This document shows, piece after piece, positions 17,242 to 25,459 of a stretch of DNA of 64,000 nucleotides. Source of the stretch: Planctomycetota bacterium (GTDB taxonomy: Bacteria > Planctomycetota > PUPC01 > JACPCR01); the NCBI GenBank assembly GCA_016179685.1, contig JACPCR010000081.1, positions 46,602 to 110,601 of the forward strand, written 5' to 3'. A model generated the notes under the pieces. It was not told where the DNA came from and did not search any database. It saw only the letters and a list, made by a program, of their open reading frames with translations. Made by a program: the position numbers and the translations under genes. Position 1 is the stretch's first letter. Each line of letters begins with the position of its first letter.

Positions 17242-17431
17242 GGCGAAGCCCCTGCGGGCCTCGCCGAAGCGCCCAAGCGCTTCGCTACGAAGCTCAGGCT
17301 GACACCCGGCGAACGTAGGCGAAGCCCCTGCGGGCCTCGCCGAAGCGCCCGAGCGCTTCGCTACGAAGCTCAGGCTGACACCCGGCGAACGTGGCGAAGC
17401 CCCTGCGGGCCTCGCCGAAGCGCCCAAGCAT
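17242..17431 (+). repeat. Tandem repeat, 75-76 bp unit, about 2.5 copies
   Basis: Units start at 17242, 17318 and 17393 with GGCGAAGCCCCTGCGGGCCT. Each complete unit continues through CGAAGCGC and AGCGCTTCGCTACGAAG, itself palindromic, to GCTGACACCCGGC. No coding function. Confidence 0.95.
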
Positions 17432-17462
17432 CATCGGTTATAAAATCGGGCGGGTCCATCTT

Positions 17463-17484
17463 CCCGAACTTATTGAGATGTTAC
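17463..17484 (-). repeat. AACTTC-AAGTT palindromic element (copy 2, inverted)
   Basis: CCCGAACTTATTGAGATGTTAC is the inverted form of the element at 18392. With that copy it brackets the vapBC module. The rest of 17485-17640 has no recognisable gene. Confidence 0.65.
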
Positions 17485-17668
17485 GGTGGGCTTGTCTCCT
17501 ACCGGGTCCTGCAGATGTGGGCTGCCAAGAGGCAGGTGGGCGGCGGCTGAACGAGAAAAATTATGGGCCCGGAGGGCTCTGCGCGCGGCCCAATTTCTGG
17601 CCTGCGTGTCCACGCCTTCCGGGTCATCCCAGGGTGGCCCGACGAGTGTTTCTAATTTTTCGCAGCGT

Positions 17669-17700
17669 TATACACAAATATTGGCTAAACTTTGTGTATA
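17669..17700 (+). promoter_or_regulatory. Candidate VapBC operator (inverted repeat TATACACAAA-N12-TTTGTGTATA)
   Basis: A perfect 10-bp inverted repeat with a 12-base spacer lies directly before the ribosome binding site (AAGGAGG at 17702-17708) of the antitoxin gene. Antitoxin/toxin complexes of this class normally repress their own promoter by binding such palindromes, so this is the likely autoregulatory site. The surrounding bases are distinctly AT-rich compared with the window. Confidence 0.65.
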
Positions 17701-17717
17701 GAAGGAGGTTGGCTCTT

Positions 17718-17918
17718 ATGTTAAGAACAAATATAGAACTGGACGAGGAATTGGTAAGAGAGGGCATGAAACTCACCCATAAGAAAACCAAGAAGGACCT
17801 GGTAAATTATGCCCTTGAGGAGCTGATCCGACGGTTCAAGAGGAAGCACCTTCTTACGCTCGAGGGTAAGGTGGAATGGAGAGGCAACCTCGATGAAATG
17901 AGAAAAAGCAGGGCATGA
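17718..17918 (+). CDS. vapB: Type II antitoxin, VapB family
   Basis: A 66-residue antitoxin. The N-terminus MLRTNIELDEELVREGMKLT is the ribbon-helix-helix DNA-binding segment, followed by KKTKKDLVNYALEELIRR. The C-terminal basic tail would wrap the toxin. The strong AAGGAGG site 9 bases upstream sets the start. The frame is open further upstream through the intergenic region, but that part is not protein-like. The stop overlaps the vapC start by 4 bp. Lower GC than the neighbours suggests a module acquired by transfer. Confidence 0.9.
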   Translation: MLRTNIELDEELVREGMKLTHKKTKKDLVNYALEELIRRFKRKHLLTLEGKVEWRGNLDEMRKSRA

Positions 17919-18313
17919 TTCTTGTAGACACCAGTGTCTGGATAGATTTCTTCAGGGGCGCTCATTCGAGGGAGCGCCAAACCCTGCGAAGGCTCATCGA
18001 AGATGACGTTGATCTCTCCATCACGGAGATAATCCTTACTGAGATTCTTCAGGGGATTCAGGGGGACGCAGACTTCGAGAAGGTGCGGGACTATCTTCTA
18101 GAATTTCCGATTTACGAACCGAAGGGTGTAGAGACCTATCTGAAGGCGGCGGTTATCCACAGGAGTTGCAGGAAAAGGGGAAAGACGATCAGGAGGACCG
18201 TCGACTGCATCATTGCCGCCATCTGTATCCAAAATGACCTTCTTCTCTTTCACAAAGATAGCGACTTCGACCTGATTGAGGCGTACGCCGGCCTCAGGGT
18301 CTTGAGAGCATAG
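17915..18313 (+). CDS. vapC: Type II toxin, VapC-type PIN-domain ribonuclease
   Basis: A 132-residue PIN-domain protein, probably an RNase that cleaves tRNA or rRNA when freed from VapB. The acidic active site is visible: Asp5 in MILVDTSVWIDFF, Glu43 in IILTEILQG, the Asp of RRTVDCIIAA and the acidic pair in FHKDSDFDLI. Length is typical. It is coupled to vapB by an ATGA overlap. No transposase or integrase is nearby, but inverted AACTTC-type repeats stand on both sides. Confidence 0.93.
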   Translation: MILVDTSVWIDFFRGAHSRERQTLRRLIEDDVDLSITEIILTEILQGIQGDADFEKVRDYLLEFPIYEPKGVETYLKAAVIHRSCRKRGKTIRRTVDCIIAAICIQNDLLLFHKDSDFDLIEAYAGLRVLRA

Positions 18314-18391
18314 AAAGAGCCTGAGATGGTACCATGAAGCGCCAGCTCCTTTCACAACTCATTCTACAAAAAGAAGTTACGTGGCCAGCGA

Positions 18392-18414
18392 GTAACTTCT
18401 CAAGAAGTTCGGGG
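18392..18414 (+). repeat. AACTTCTCAAGAAGTT palindromic element (copy 3)
   Basis: GTAACTTCTCAAGAAGTTCG followed by GGG. The core AACTTCT-CA-AGAAGTT is a perfect 7-bp inverted repeat. Identical in its core to the copy at 37147. Confidence 0.8.
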
Positions 18415-18544
18415 TGGACGATCTGTTTCCTTTGAACGCGGGCATGCTATGGCTAACGCCGGGACTACAAACGTGTAAGGTCAGCACCACCCACAGGCCA
18501 GGGGCCCGGTGGCGTTTTTTCGCATCACGGAGATTCATCAGCAA

Positions 18545-20410
18545 ATGAAATCCAAACGTTCCGAATCCCAATCCCAATCCCCCGTCACGATCGAATCGAA
18601 CGAGCGCGTTGTCCCGCCGCGCTGGGCGGTCATGGAACGCTATCTCATCGAACAGATGAACCGAGCGGCGGTCCAGTTCGTGGAACGCTACACGCGGCCG
18701 GATGGCACACTCGTCTGGAGGCAGGAGTGGCCCGGGATGGACGGCTCGGATGACGCCTATGAGAGCTTCACCAGCTTTCCTCTCTTCTACGCCCTCGGCG
18801 GCTCGGAGGCCGTGCACGAGTTGTCCCGGAAGGAATGGAGCGCCATCACCTGGCAGTTCACGGGGTACGGACAGGTCTACCGGGAATTCGACGCCTACTA
18901 CGACTGGATGCACCATGGAGAAAGCAACCTTTACCTTTACTATTTCGGGCTGGCGGACCCCTACCGGCATCAGGACCGGGACCGGGCGCTGCGGTTCGCG
19001 GCAATGTACACGGGAGACGATCCCGAGTCGCCGAACTGGGACGCGAAGCGCAAGATGATCCGATCGCCCATCAACGGCAGCCGCGGCCCGCGTTTCGAGA
19101 TGTCGGCCGTGGACTGGGTGACCCACCGGCCCATCCTCGCCGAGTATCTCGCGCCCTACGAAGACATGGCCGGGCTGCCCAAGGGGGACCCCTGGGTCAA
19201 GGCGAACTGGAACGACGATGCGGTCTTCGCGCGGATTCTGAAGCTGCTGAACCAGCGAATGGCCCGCGGCGACGTTCCTTTGAACCTGAACGCGACGAGC
19301 CTGGTGACGCACGCGTATCTTTACACTGGCGACGAGCGCTACCGGCAATGGGTCCTCGATTACCTCGCGGCCTGGTGCCAGCGCACGAAGAAGAACAAAG
19401 GCATCATGCCCGACAACGTGGGCCCCACGGGCAAGATTGGCGAATGCATGAAAGGCAAGTGGTGGGGCGGCTATTACGGATGGCGCTGGCCCCACGGGAG
19501 CTACAACATCCTCGAATCCACCCTGATGGCCGGCGAGAACGCCGTCCTCATGACCGGGGACGCCTCGTGGCTCGATCTGACACGCTCGCAGCACGACCTG
19601 ATGTGGTCTCTGGGCCGCGTCGAAAACGGCGTGTTCAAGGTGCCCTGGAAGCATGGCGACCAGGGCTGGTTCGCCTTCAACCCGCCCAATCCCCGCAATT
19701 ACATTCATCTCTACTTCACGTCCTTGGCCGGGGAGGACCGCGAGCGGCTGGAGCGTCTCGAGAATCGGGACCGATGGCCCCATTCAGGGAGTTTTTCCAA
19801 GGGGGGACAGTACAACGCCGCCCCGTGGTTTGCCTACGTTCAGGGCAACAACCCGGATTTTCCGGACCGGGTCTTGTCGGAGACCCACATCGAGCTCTGC
19901 CGCCGGCTGGAGCTGATGCGCAATGACCACGCGGACCCCGAGACGTGGGACGTCCACCACTGGCAGGAGATCAACCCGGTCGTCTGCGAGGGGATGGCCC
20001 AGCTCATGCTGGGAAGTCCGGCGGCAATCTACCACGGTGGCCTCCTGCACGCGAGCGTGCGGTACTTCGATCCTGCTTCCCGGCGGCCCGGCCTGCCGCA
20101 ACACGTGGCGGCCGCGGTGGAACGCGTGAGTCCCGATGCGCTGGTCCTTGTGCTGGTGAACACCGACGCGTTGCAGGCCTCGGAGGTCCTGGTGCAGGCG
20201 GGCGCCTATGCGGAGCACCAGTTCACCGAGGCGCGCCGCCTGGACGCCTCGGGCAAGGAGGTAGGCAATACACGAGTGCACGCCCGGCACGTGCTGGTGC
20301 GGCTGGGGCCCGGCGCCCAGGCGCGTTTGAAGCTCGGGGTCAGACGCTATGCCCACGCGCCCAGCTATGACCTGCCCTGGAAGTGCAATCCTTGCGGCAT
20401 CCAGGCTTGA
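18545..20410 (+). CDS. Large uncharacterised protein, probably alpha/alpha-barrel carbohydrate-active-like
   Basis: A 621-residue protein. The ATG at 18545 (MKSKRSESQSQSP) is preferred over a GTG at 18509. No signal peptide. Repeated aromatic helix pairs (DAYYDWMHHGESNLYLYYFG, NATSLVTHAYLYTGDERYRQ, WVLDYLAAWCQRTKKNKGIM, GGYYGWRWPHGSYNILEST) fit an (alpha/alpha)6 barrel. Such barrels are common in glycosidases, lyases and the linalool-dehydratase-like group. The C-terminal 90 residues look like a beta-sandwich (ALVLVLVNTDALQASEVLVQ). The catalytic residues cannot be assigned. It stands alone on the plus strand, with no operon partner. Confidence 0.75.
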   Translation: MKSKRSESQSQSPVTIESNERVVPPRWAVMERYLIEQMNRAAVQFVERYTRPDGTLVWRQEWPGMDGSDDAYESFTSFPLFYALGGSEAVHELSRKEWSAITWQFTGYGQVYREFDAYYDWMHHGESNLYLYYFGLADPYRHQDRDRALRFAAMYTGDDPESPNWDAKRKMIRSPINGSRGPRFEMSAVDWVTHRPILAEYLAPYEDMAGLPKGDPWVKANWNDDAVFARILKLLNQRMARGDVPLNLNATSLVTHAYLYTGDERYRQWVLDYLAAWCQRTKKNKGIMPDNVGPTGKIGECMKGKWWGGYYGWRWPHGSYNILESTLMAGENAVLMTGDASWLDLTRSQHDLMWSLGRVENGVFKVPWKHGDQGWFAFNPPNPRNYIHLYFTSLAGEDRERLERLENRDRWPHSGSFSKGGQYNAAPWFAYVQGNNPDFPDRVLSETHIELCRRLELMRNDHADPETWDVHHWQEINPVVCEGMAQLMLGSPAAIYHGGLLHASVRYFDPASRRPGLPQHVAAAVERVSPDALVLVLVNTDALQASEVLVQAGAYAEHQFTEARRLDASGKEVGNTRVHARHVLVRLGPGAQARLKLGVRRYAHAPSYDLPWKCNPCGIQA

Positions 20411-20636
20411 CAGAAACCGCCGCTGCCGTTAATTTTTTGAAGTTAAACGGTGTCGGCCACTTTCCATGAAGACCCATGCGGTGAAAGTATTTGCCGCACT
20501 CCCGTAGTCTCCCGGGATATTCTTCCATACGGTTTCTTCGCGGGTCTCACCCGCGCTAAGGTTTGGCGCTTTCTTGCGGCCAGAACGGCTCGGCCGCGCC
20601 CCGAGATTCTGGGCCTCCCGCCCACCGCTGAAGAGT

Positions 20637-22994
20637 ATGAGACCCAGACCCTGGCGGCACATCTTGACGGGCGCTCTCTTCTTCGTCTCCGGGCTCTCGT
20701 CCCTCATCTACCAGGTCGCCTGGCAACGCGTCCTGACCCAGGAGATAGGAGTCGACTCCCTTTCCATCGCGTTCATCGTCACCATCTTCATGATGGGGCT
20801 CGGACTCGGCTCGCTCGCCGGCGGCTGGATTTCCTTCCGCTTCGGCCGGTCCCTACCTTATCTCTATGCCGGAATCGAGCTGCTGATCGGGTTGCTCGGA
20901 GCATGCTCCATCCCGGCCGTGAGACACGTCAACCGGGCCGCCGCGGGCTCGGAATCCGTCCTCTGGGATTTCGCGGTGAACTGCCCGGTGCTCGTTCTCC
21001 CCACCTTTCTGATGGGTCTGACGACGCCCATCATCGTGGAATTCCTGAAAGGAACCCTGGACAACCTCGGCAGCGTCATCGGGCTCTTCTACGGCCTCAA
21101 CGTTTTGGGCGCCGCCCTGGGTTCCATCCTGACCCTTTTCCTCATCGAGCTTCTTGGACTGCAAGGCAGCGTCAACGTCGCCGCGGGCATCAACCTGGTC
21201 ATCGCTGTCGCTTTCTTCACCGCGGCCTCCCGGCTTCCCGAGTTCTCGCCGAAGGCTGTCCCGGCGGGTGAGGCCCCCGCGGAGCGGCCTTCGGCATCCG
21301 GACTCGATTGCCGCATCCTGCTGGCATCCTTGCTCTTCGGCTTCGCCAACCTGTCCATCGAGATGGTGCTTTTCCGCTTCCTCTTCTTCTATTTCTCGCC
21401 CGCCTCGTTCGTCTTCCCCATGATCCTCTCGGCCTACCTGGCCCTGATGGCCCTCGGGCAGTTTCTCGGGGGCCGCTGGATCGATCGCCGGCCCCCCGAG
21501 GCGCGCCCCGCCTTGCTGGCCCTTCTCCTGGTCGGCGCCGCTGTTTCCTTGCTCGTCCTGTGCCTCACGCCCCTGTCGGCGCTCGACCTCATCCGGCCGA
21601 GGAGTCCGAAGCACAATATCTCGATCCTTCCCTATGGGTTTGTCATCTCCTTTTTCTTCAACGTGCCCGTGATCTTCTTCAGCGCCTACCTGCCTGCCGT
21701 TGCCAAGATGGCGACCCGGGATATCCGTACGGCGGGCCGCACCTTCGGGTCCATCCTCTTCTGCTCCACGTTGGGCAACATCTTCGGAGGTTTTATCACC
21801 GCCATCTTTCTCTTCGAGTCCATCGGCAGCATCCGCACCCTGGTCCTCGTGTGCTGGGCGACGCTGGCGGGCGTGGGACTCATGTTCTGGCAGTCCGGCG
21901 GGGAAGGGCGCGGCCGCGGCCGCGCTTTCTCCGCCGCGGTCGCCTCGGTCATCCTGGCGACGATTCTTGTGCCCCGTGATTACTACTTCTCCCCGCTCAG
22001 CGACAAGCGGCCCGCCGTCAAGATGATCGGGGCCGACAAGCCCGTAGCCGTCCTGGAAGGGCATACCACCGTGACACCCATCTTCCTCAACGGCCACACC
22101 AAGCAACGCTACGAGGTGCGGCCATTCAACGCCGGCGCGGCCGCAGCCCTCATCGATGAGAAATCCGTTTACTACCAGTACTACAGCCTGGTCGTCCCTC
22201 AGATGGCCGATCCCGAGTTCCGGCCCAAACGCATCCTGCTCATCGGCCTGGGCTCCGGCGAGTTCCCTTTCGTCATGAAGGAACTCGACTTCGTGCAGGA
22301 GTTCGTGATCGTGGAACTTGCCCCGGAGGTGCTCGAGGCCTACGAGAAGTACTCCGACTCGCGGATCGCTGAAACGCTCCATCATCCCAAGGTCAAAGTC
22401 CATGCCACGGATGGCCGCCGTTACGTCCAGAAGGCGCTCGCACGGGGCGAGCAGTTCGACCTCGTCCAGATCGGCATCCTGGGACTCACCCGGTCCGGAG
22501 CGAGCAACATCTATTCCCTCGATTTCATGCGAAAGGTCCGGCAGATCGTCCGGCCGGGAGGCTACCTCGCCCTCGAGCCTTACATCGGAATCGCTCGCCT
22601 GGGCTTCGAATTCTTCCAGCAGGGCTACGTGCTGCCCGGCAGCAGTTGGGTTTTCATGCATGACCACCCCCTGGGTCTCCAGGATGGGCAATCCATCCTC
22701 GTCTCGGAATACACCATGCGGCAGTATCTCTCCAAGCGATTCAGCGACCTCAAGACGCCGCTCCAGCCGCCGTACCCGACTGCGCGCGTCACGATCATCG
22801 AGTACGACCGTGCCGAGGTTCTCGAGCGATACCGCAACATGGTCGGGACGGATGACCGCCTGATCTTCGAGTATTTTTATCTTTCCGAGCTGAGGCCGGA
22901 CTTCGCCTGGCCCGTTCTGATGATCCAGGACATGGACAATCTGACGCCGAAAAGGGTGGAACTCGAGGTCTCGGTCAGGGAGTCGACGGAATGA
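20637..22994 (+). CDS. Polytopic membrane protein fused to a spermidine-synthase-like (SpeE) domain
   Basis: A 785-residue fusion. The first roughly 430 residues carry about 12 hydrophobic helices in MFS-like order (FFVSGLSSLIYQVAWQRVLT is the typical opening of this family; later LLFGFANLSIEMVLFRFLFF). A spermidine-synthase-like Rossmann domain follows, with the SAM-site motif ILLIGLGSGEFP and acidic VIVELAPEVLEAYEKY at about 555-585. These fusions are widespread but their product is unknown. The ATG at 20637 is chosen because MRPRPWRHILTGALFF places the first helix correctly. The stop overlaps the next start by 4 bp. Confidence 0.88.
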   Translation: MRPRPWRHILTGALFFVSGLSSLIYQVAWQRVLTQEIGVDSLSIAFIVTIFMMGLGLGSLAGGWISFRFGRSLPYLYAGIELLIGLLGACSIPAVRHVNRAAAGSESVLWDFAVNCPVLVLPTFLMGLTTPIIVEFLKGTLDNLGSVIGLFYGLNVLGAALGSILTLFLIELLGLQGSVNVAAGINLVIAVAFFTAASRLPEFSPKAVPAGEAPAERPSASGLDCRILLASLLFGFANLSIEMVLFRFLFFYFSPASFVFPMILSAYLALMALGQFLGGRWIDRRPPEARPALLALLLVGAAVSLLVLCLTPLSALDLIRPRSPKHNISILPYGFVISFFFNVPVIFFSAYLPAVAKMATRDIRTAGRTFGSILFCSTLGNIFGGFITAIFLFESIGSIRTLVLVCWATLAGVGLMFWQSGGEGRGRGRAFSAAVASVILATILVPRDYYFSPLSDKRPAVKMIGADKPVAVLEGHTTVTPIFLNGHTKQRYEVRPFNAGAAAALIDEKSVYYQYYSLVVPQMADPEFRPKRILLIGLGSGEFPFVMKELDFVQEFVIVELAPEVLEAYEKYSDSRIAETLHHPKVKVHATDGRRYVQKALARGEQFDLVQIGILGLTRSGASNIYSLDFMRKVRQIVRPGGYLALEPYIGIARLGFEFFQQGYVLPGSSWVFMHDHPLGLQDGQSILVSEYTMRQYLSKRFSDLKTPLQPPYPTARVTIIEYDRAEVLERYRNMVGTDDRLIFEYFYLSELRPDFAWPVLMIQDMDNLTPKRVELEVSVRESTE

Positions 22995-25252
22995 ACGGCC
23001 GGCCCAGGTTGAAGATTCTGCTCGGCGCGTGCGGCATGGCCGCCTCGCTTTATCTGGTCCACGAAGTGGGCGCACGGAGCTTCTTCATCAAGAAACTCGA
23101 AGAGTTCACTCCTGACGGGTCCACCGCGGCCGTTCGCTTTCCGGGTCAGCCTCTGCGGATCGACCCCTTCGTTGACGTGATGAGCGGCGAGCGCACGCTC
23201 TTGTTTGAATCCACGAATGACGGCAGCCCGAATTTTCTCCCGATGCCGCTGCCGGGCAACCCGCATGACGCGGCGTGTATCGGTCTCCAGGGCAGCCAGA
23301 ACCTGTTGTTCGAGGTCGATTACGATCAGACCCACACGGGCCAGTATTTCTTTGCATGGGCGGACGAAACGGGGAGGTACCAGGAGCGGTGGACGGACTG
23401 CCGGATGCGCATCTGGCCTTTTCCGGACGGGTCCAGCTTTCAGCGCATGAGGGATGAGTTCCCGTACCTTCCCATCGCACCGGAGGCGCGCGGCGTGTTC
23501 CTCGGCCTGTGCCATAACCCCACCCGCGACCCGTCCATCGTGCGGCAGGTACGGGTATACGGCGGTCGGATGCGCCGGTACGCCCTGGGCCGCCGGGCCT
23601 GCATCACCCCGCGGGAGATGGGCAGTTCCAGGGTTTACACCCTTCAGTTCGAGAGCCTCCACGACGGCGTCACTCGCGGCCCCATCGCCGGCTCGGGCGT
23701 CCAGGTGACCATTGCCCCGGCGACCAAGGTCTTCATCCTGAAGCGCGACCACAGCCTCATGGAGCTGCAAGACGGCCGGAAGTGGGTCCTGGGTTCCTTC
23801 CTGCCCCACCAGGTCGGTTTCATGGATGAACACGGTATCCTCCATACCCTCTCTTTCGGGGCCGCCGATCTCCTCGAGGTGAACTGGATAGCGGCAGGCC
23901 GCGCGTTGACCATCGACGCCTATCACTACCACTTTTCGGAACGCTCACTCCTCGTGAATCGGGCCGAGCCCACCCCGTTCCCCGAGGGAGGAGAAGGAAG
24001 CGGGCGTCGCTGCCATGAGAATCTCGGCGTGGCGCGGTGGTTGCCCCGGGCCGAGATGACACTGGTTTACTCGGAAGGCGGCCGCTTCCTGATGCCCCTC
24101 TGGCAGCCCCAGGGCCGGCAGGCCACGCTGATCCTGACGGAGCATGCGGATTTCCAGGAAACGGAGTCGGACCTCCTGCTGACCTACGGCAATCCGGAGG
24201 GAAAGGTGACGCCGGGCCAGGGCCTCGCTGGCAACCAAATCCACTACACCAAGTCGCTTTTCGCCTGCGGCGCCGACTTCCCTTTCGTCCTTCGGATGCC
24301 CGGCGGCAAGAAAGAAATCAGCTTCAAGCAGGTATCCTATGCGGGCAATCGAGAGTTTGGTGAGCTCATCCGCCGATACCGTAAAGAAGGTCTGCCCATC
24401 GAGTTCGGCGCCCACACGGCAGGAAGCTGGAATCCCGACGCCGAGGAGACGCGCTATGGCCTGACGCAGTTGAGCGGCCTGGGTATCCGCATCTGGATCG
24501 ATCATGGCGCGAACGAGACGATGATCATGCGCAGCGGGTGGGACTCCAGCCGGCCGAAATATTACATCCTTCCCGCCCTCCGGGAATTCGGCATCGAGTA
24601 TGCCTGGGCGGACGGGGACCTTTACGGACAGGCGGAGGTTTATGGCGATCTGAGTTTGATTCGCGACAACGCTCCGTCGCACCTTCTCTATTATGTGCCG
24701 GCGCTGGACACCGATGCTGGCGACCGCTGGAAGCTCAAGCTATTCAGCACCATGAACGTCCAGTGGTCCGCGAGCCTGTTCTCGACTGACAGCCTCGAGA
24801 CCTTCGTACAGAATCGCTCCGTCAGCATCCTCCATTGCTACTTGGCGTACAACGTCATCCAGTTCGACCTGGACGAAGGCGGGAGGCGTCACATGAAACT
24901 GGCCGGCTGGTATGACCAGAGCCTGCAAAATCTGGCGCGATTCCGAGACCAGGGCCGCCTCCACATCGATTCCCTGGCCAACTGGGGAGATTACGTCAGC
25001 GCCGTACGGAGGGTGACCCTCATCCCCGAGAGAGAGGGTTTCCTTCTTCTCAATCCCCAAGGCACGATCCGGGGCATGTCCTTCGAATGCATTTCCCTCC
25101 CCGGACTGGAGTGTCCGGGAGAACCGATCCTGGATGGCCAGCGCATACTGAATTCCAAGAGAGTCGGCGATCGCCTGTGTTTCTGGACGGACATCCCTTC
25201 AGGGGAACACCGGCTCAGTTTTTCGGAGCCACCCCGCCGGGACGCCCCATAG
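22991..25252 (+). CDS. Membrane-anchored hypothetical protein, partner of the SpeE-like fusion
   Basis: A 753-residue protein starting in an ATGA overlap with the fusion gene. One N-terminal hydrophobic segment (ILLGACGMAASLYLVHEVGA) anchors it. A beta-rich first half follows. A segment at about 470-520 (PIEFGAHTAGSWNPDAEETR, LTQLSGLGIRIWIDHGANE) has the flavour of polysaccharide-deacetylase or related TIM-barrel esterases, with His and Asp in suitable places, but I cannot confirm the metal triad. The tight coupling to the upstream polytopic protein argues for a shared job at the membrane, perhaps in surface polysaccharide synthesis or modification (inference). Confidence 0.7.
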   Translation: MNGRPRLKILLGACGMAASLYLVHEVGARSFFIKKLEEFTPDGSTAAVRFPGQPLRIDPFVDVMSGERTLLFESTNDGSPNFLPMPLPGNPHDAACIGLQGSQNLLFEVDYDQTHTGQYFFAWADETGRYQERWTDCRMRIWPFPDGSSFQRMRDEFPYLPIAPEARGVFLGLCHNPTRDPSIVRQVRVYGGRMRRYALGRRACITPREMGSSRVYTLQFESLHDGVTRGPIAGSGVQVTIAPATKVFILKRDHSLMELQDGRKWVLGSFLPHQVGFMDEHGILHTLSFGAADLLEVNWIAAGRALTIDAYHYHFSERSLLVNRAEPTPFPEGGEGSGRRCHENLGVARWLPRAEMTLVYSEGGRFLMPLWQPQGRQATLILTEHADFQETESDLLLTYGNPEGKVTPGQGLAGNQIHYTKSLFACGADFPFVLRMPGGKKEISFKQVSYAGNREFGELIRRYRKEGLPIEFGAHTAGSWNPDAEETRYGLTQLSGLGIRIWIDHGANETMIMRSGWDSSRPKYYILPALREFGIEYAWADGDLYGQAEVYGDLSLIRDNAPSHLLYYVPALDTDAGDRWKLKLFSTMNVQWSASLFSTDSLETFVQNRSVSILHCYLAYNVIQFDLDEGGRRHMKLAGWYDQSLQNLARFRDQGRLHIDSLANWGDYVSAVRRVTLIPEREGFLLLNPQGTIRGMSFECISLPGLECPGEPILDGQRILNSKRVGDRLCFWTDIPSGEHRLSFSEPPRRDAP

Positions 25253-25459
25253 GTGCCAAGCCAACGCTGGGTCGTCCTTCCTCTGGCTATTCATCTTGCC
25301 CCTCATGTTTCATAAGTAGCCGAAACATCAATCGTTAAGCAAAATGAGATCAGAAGCAAGATGAAAAATAAGTAGCGAAATCGGCTTCTTTTCTTAGAGC
25401 TGGCACCACTGCGGGACGTCCCCCGCAATAGCGCCCGAAGTCCTACCTGAGTCGCCCGA

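Noticed and set aside
17242..17431. Possible CRISPR array
   Set aside because: Units are 75-76 bp and repeat in full with no unique spacers; the same holds for the arrays at 47631, 55981 and 63877.
17183..18414. Insertion sequence around vapBC
   Set aside because: Inverted AACTTC-type repeats are present but there is no transposase and no visible target-site duplication; kept only as a possible cassette.
20853..23075. 740-residue minus-strand open frame
   Set aside because: Antisense shadow of the MFS/SpeE fusion caused by GC-rich third positions; composition is Asp/Glu/Gly/Arg-rich without any motif.
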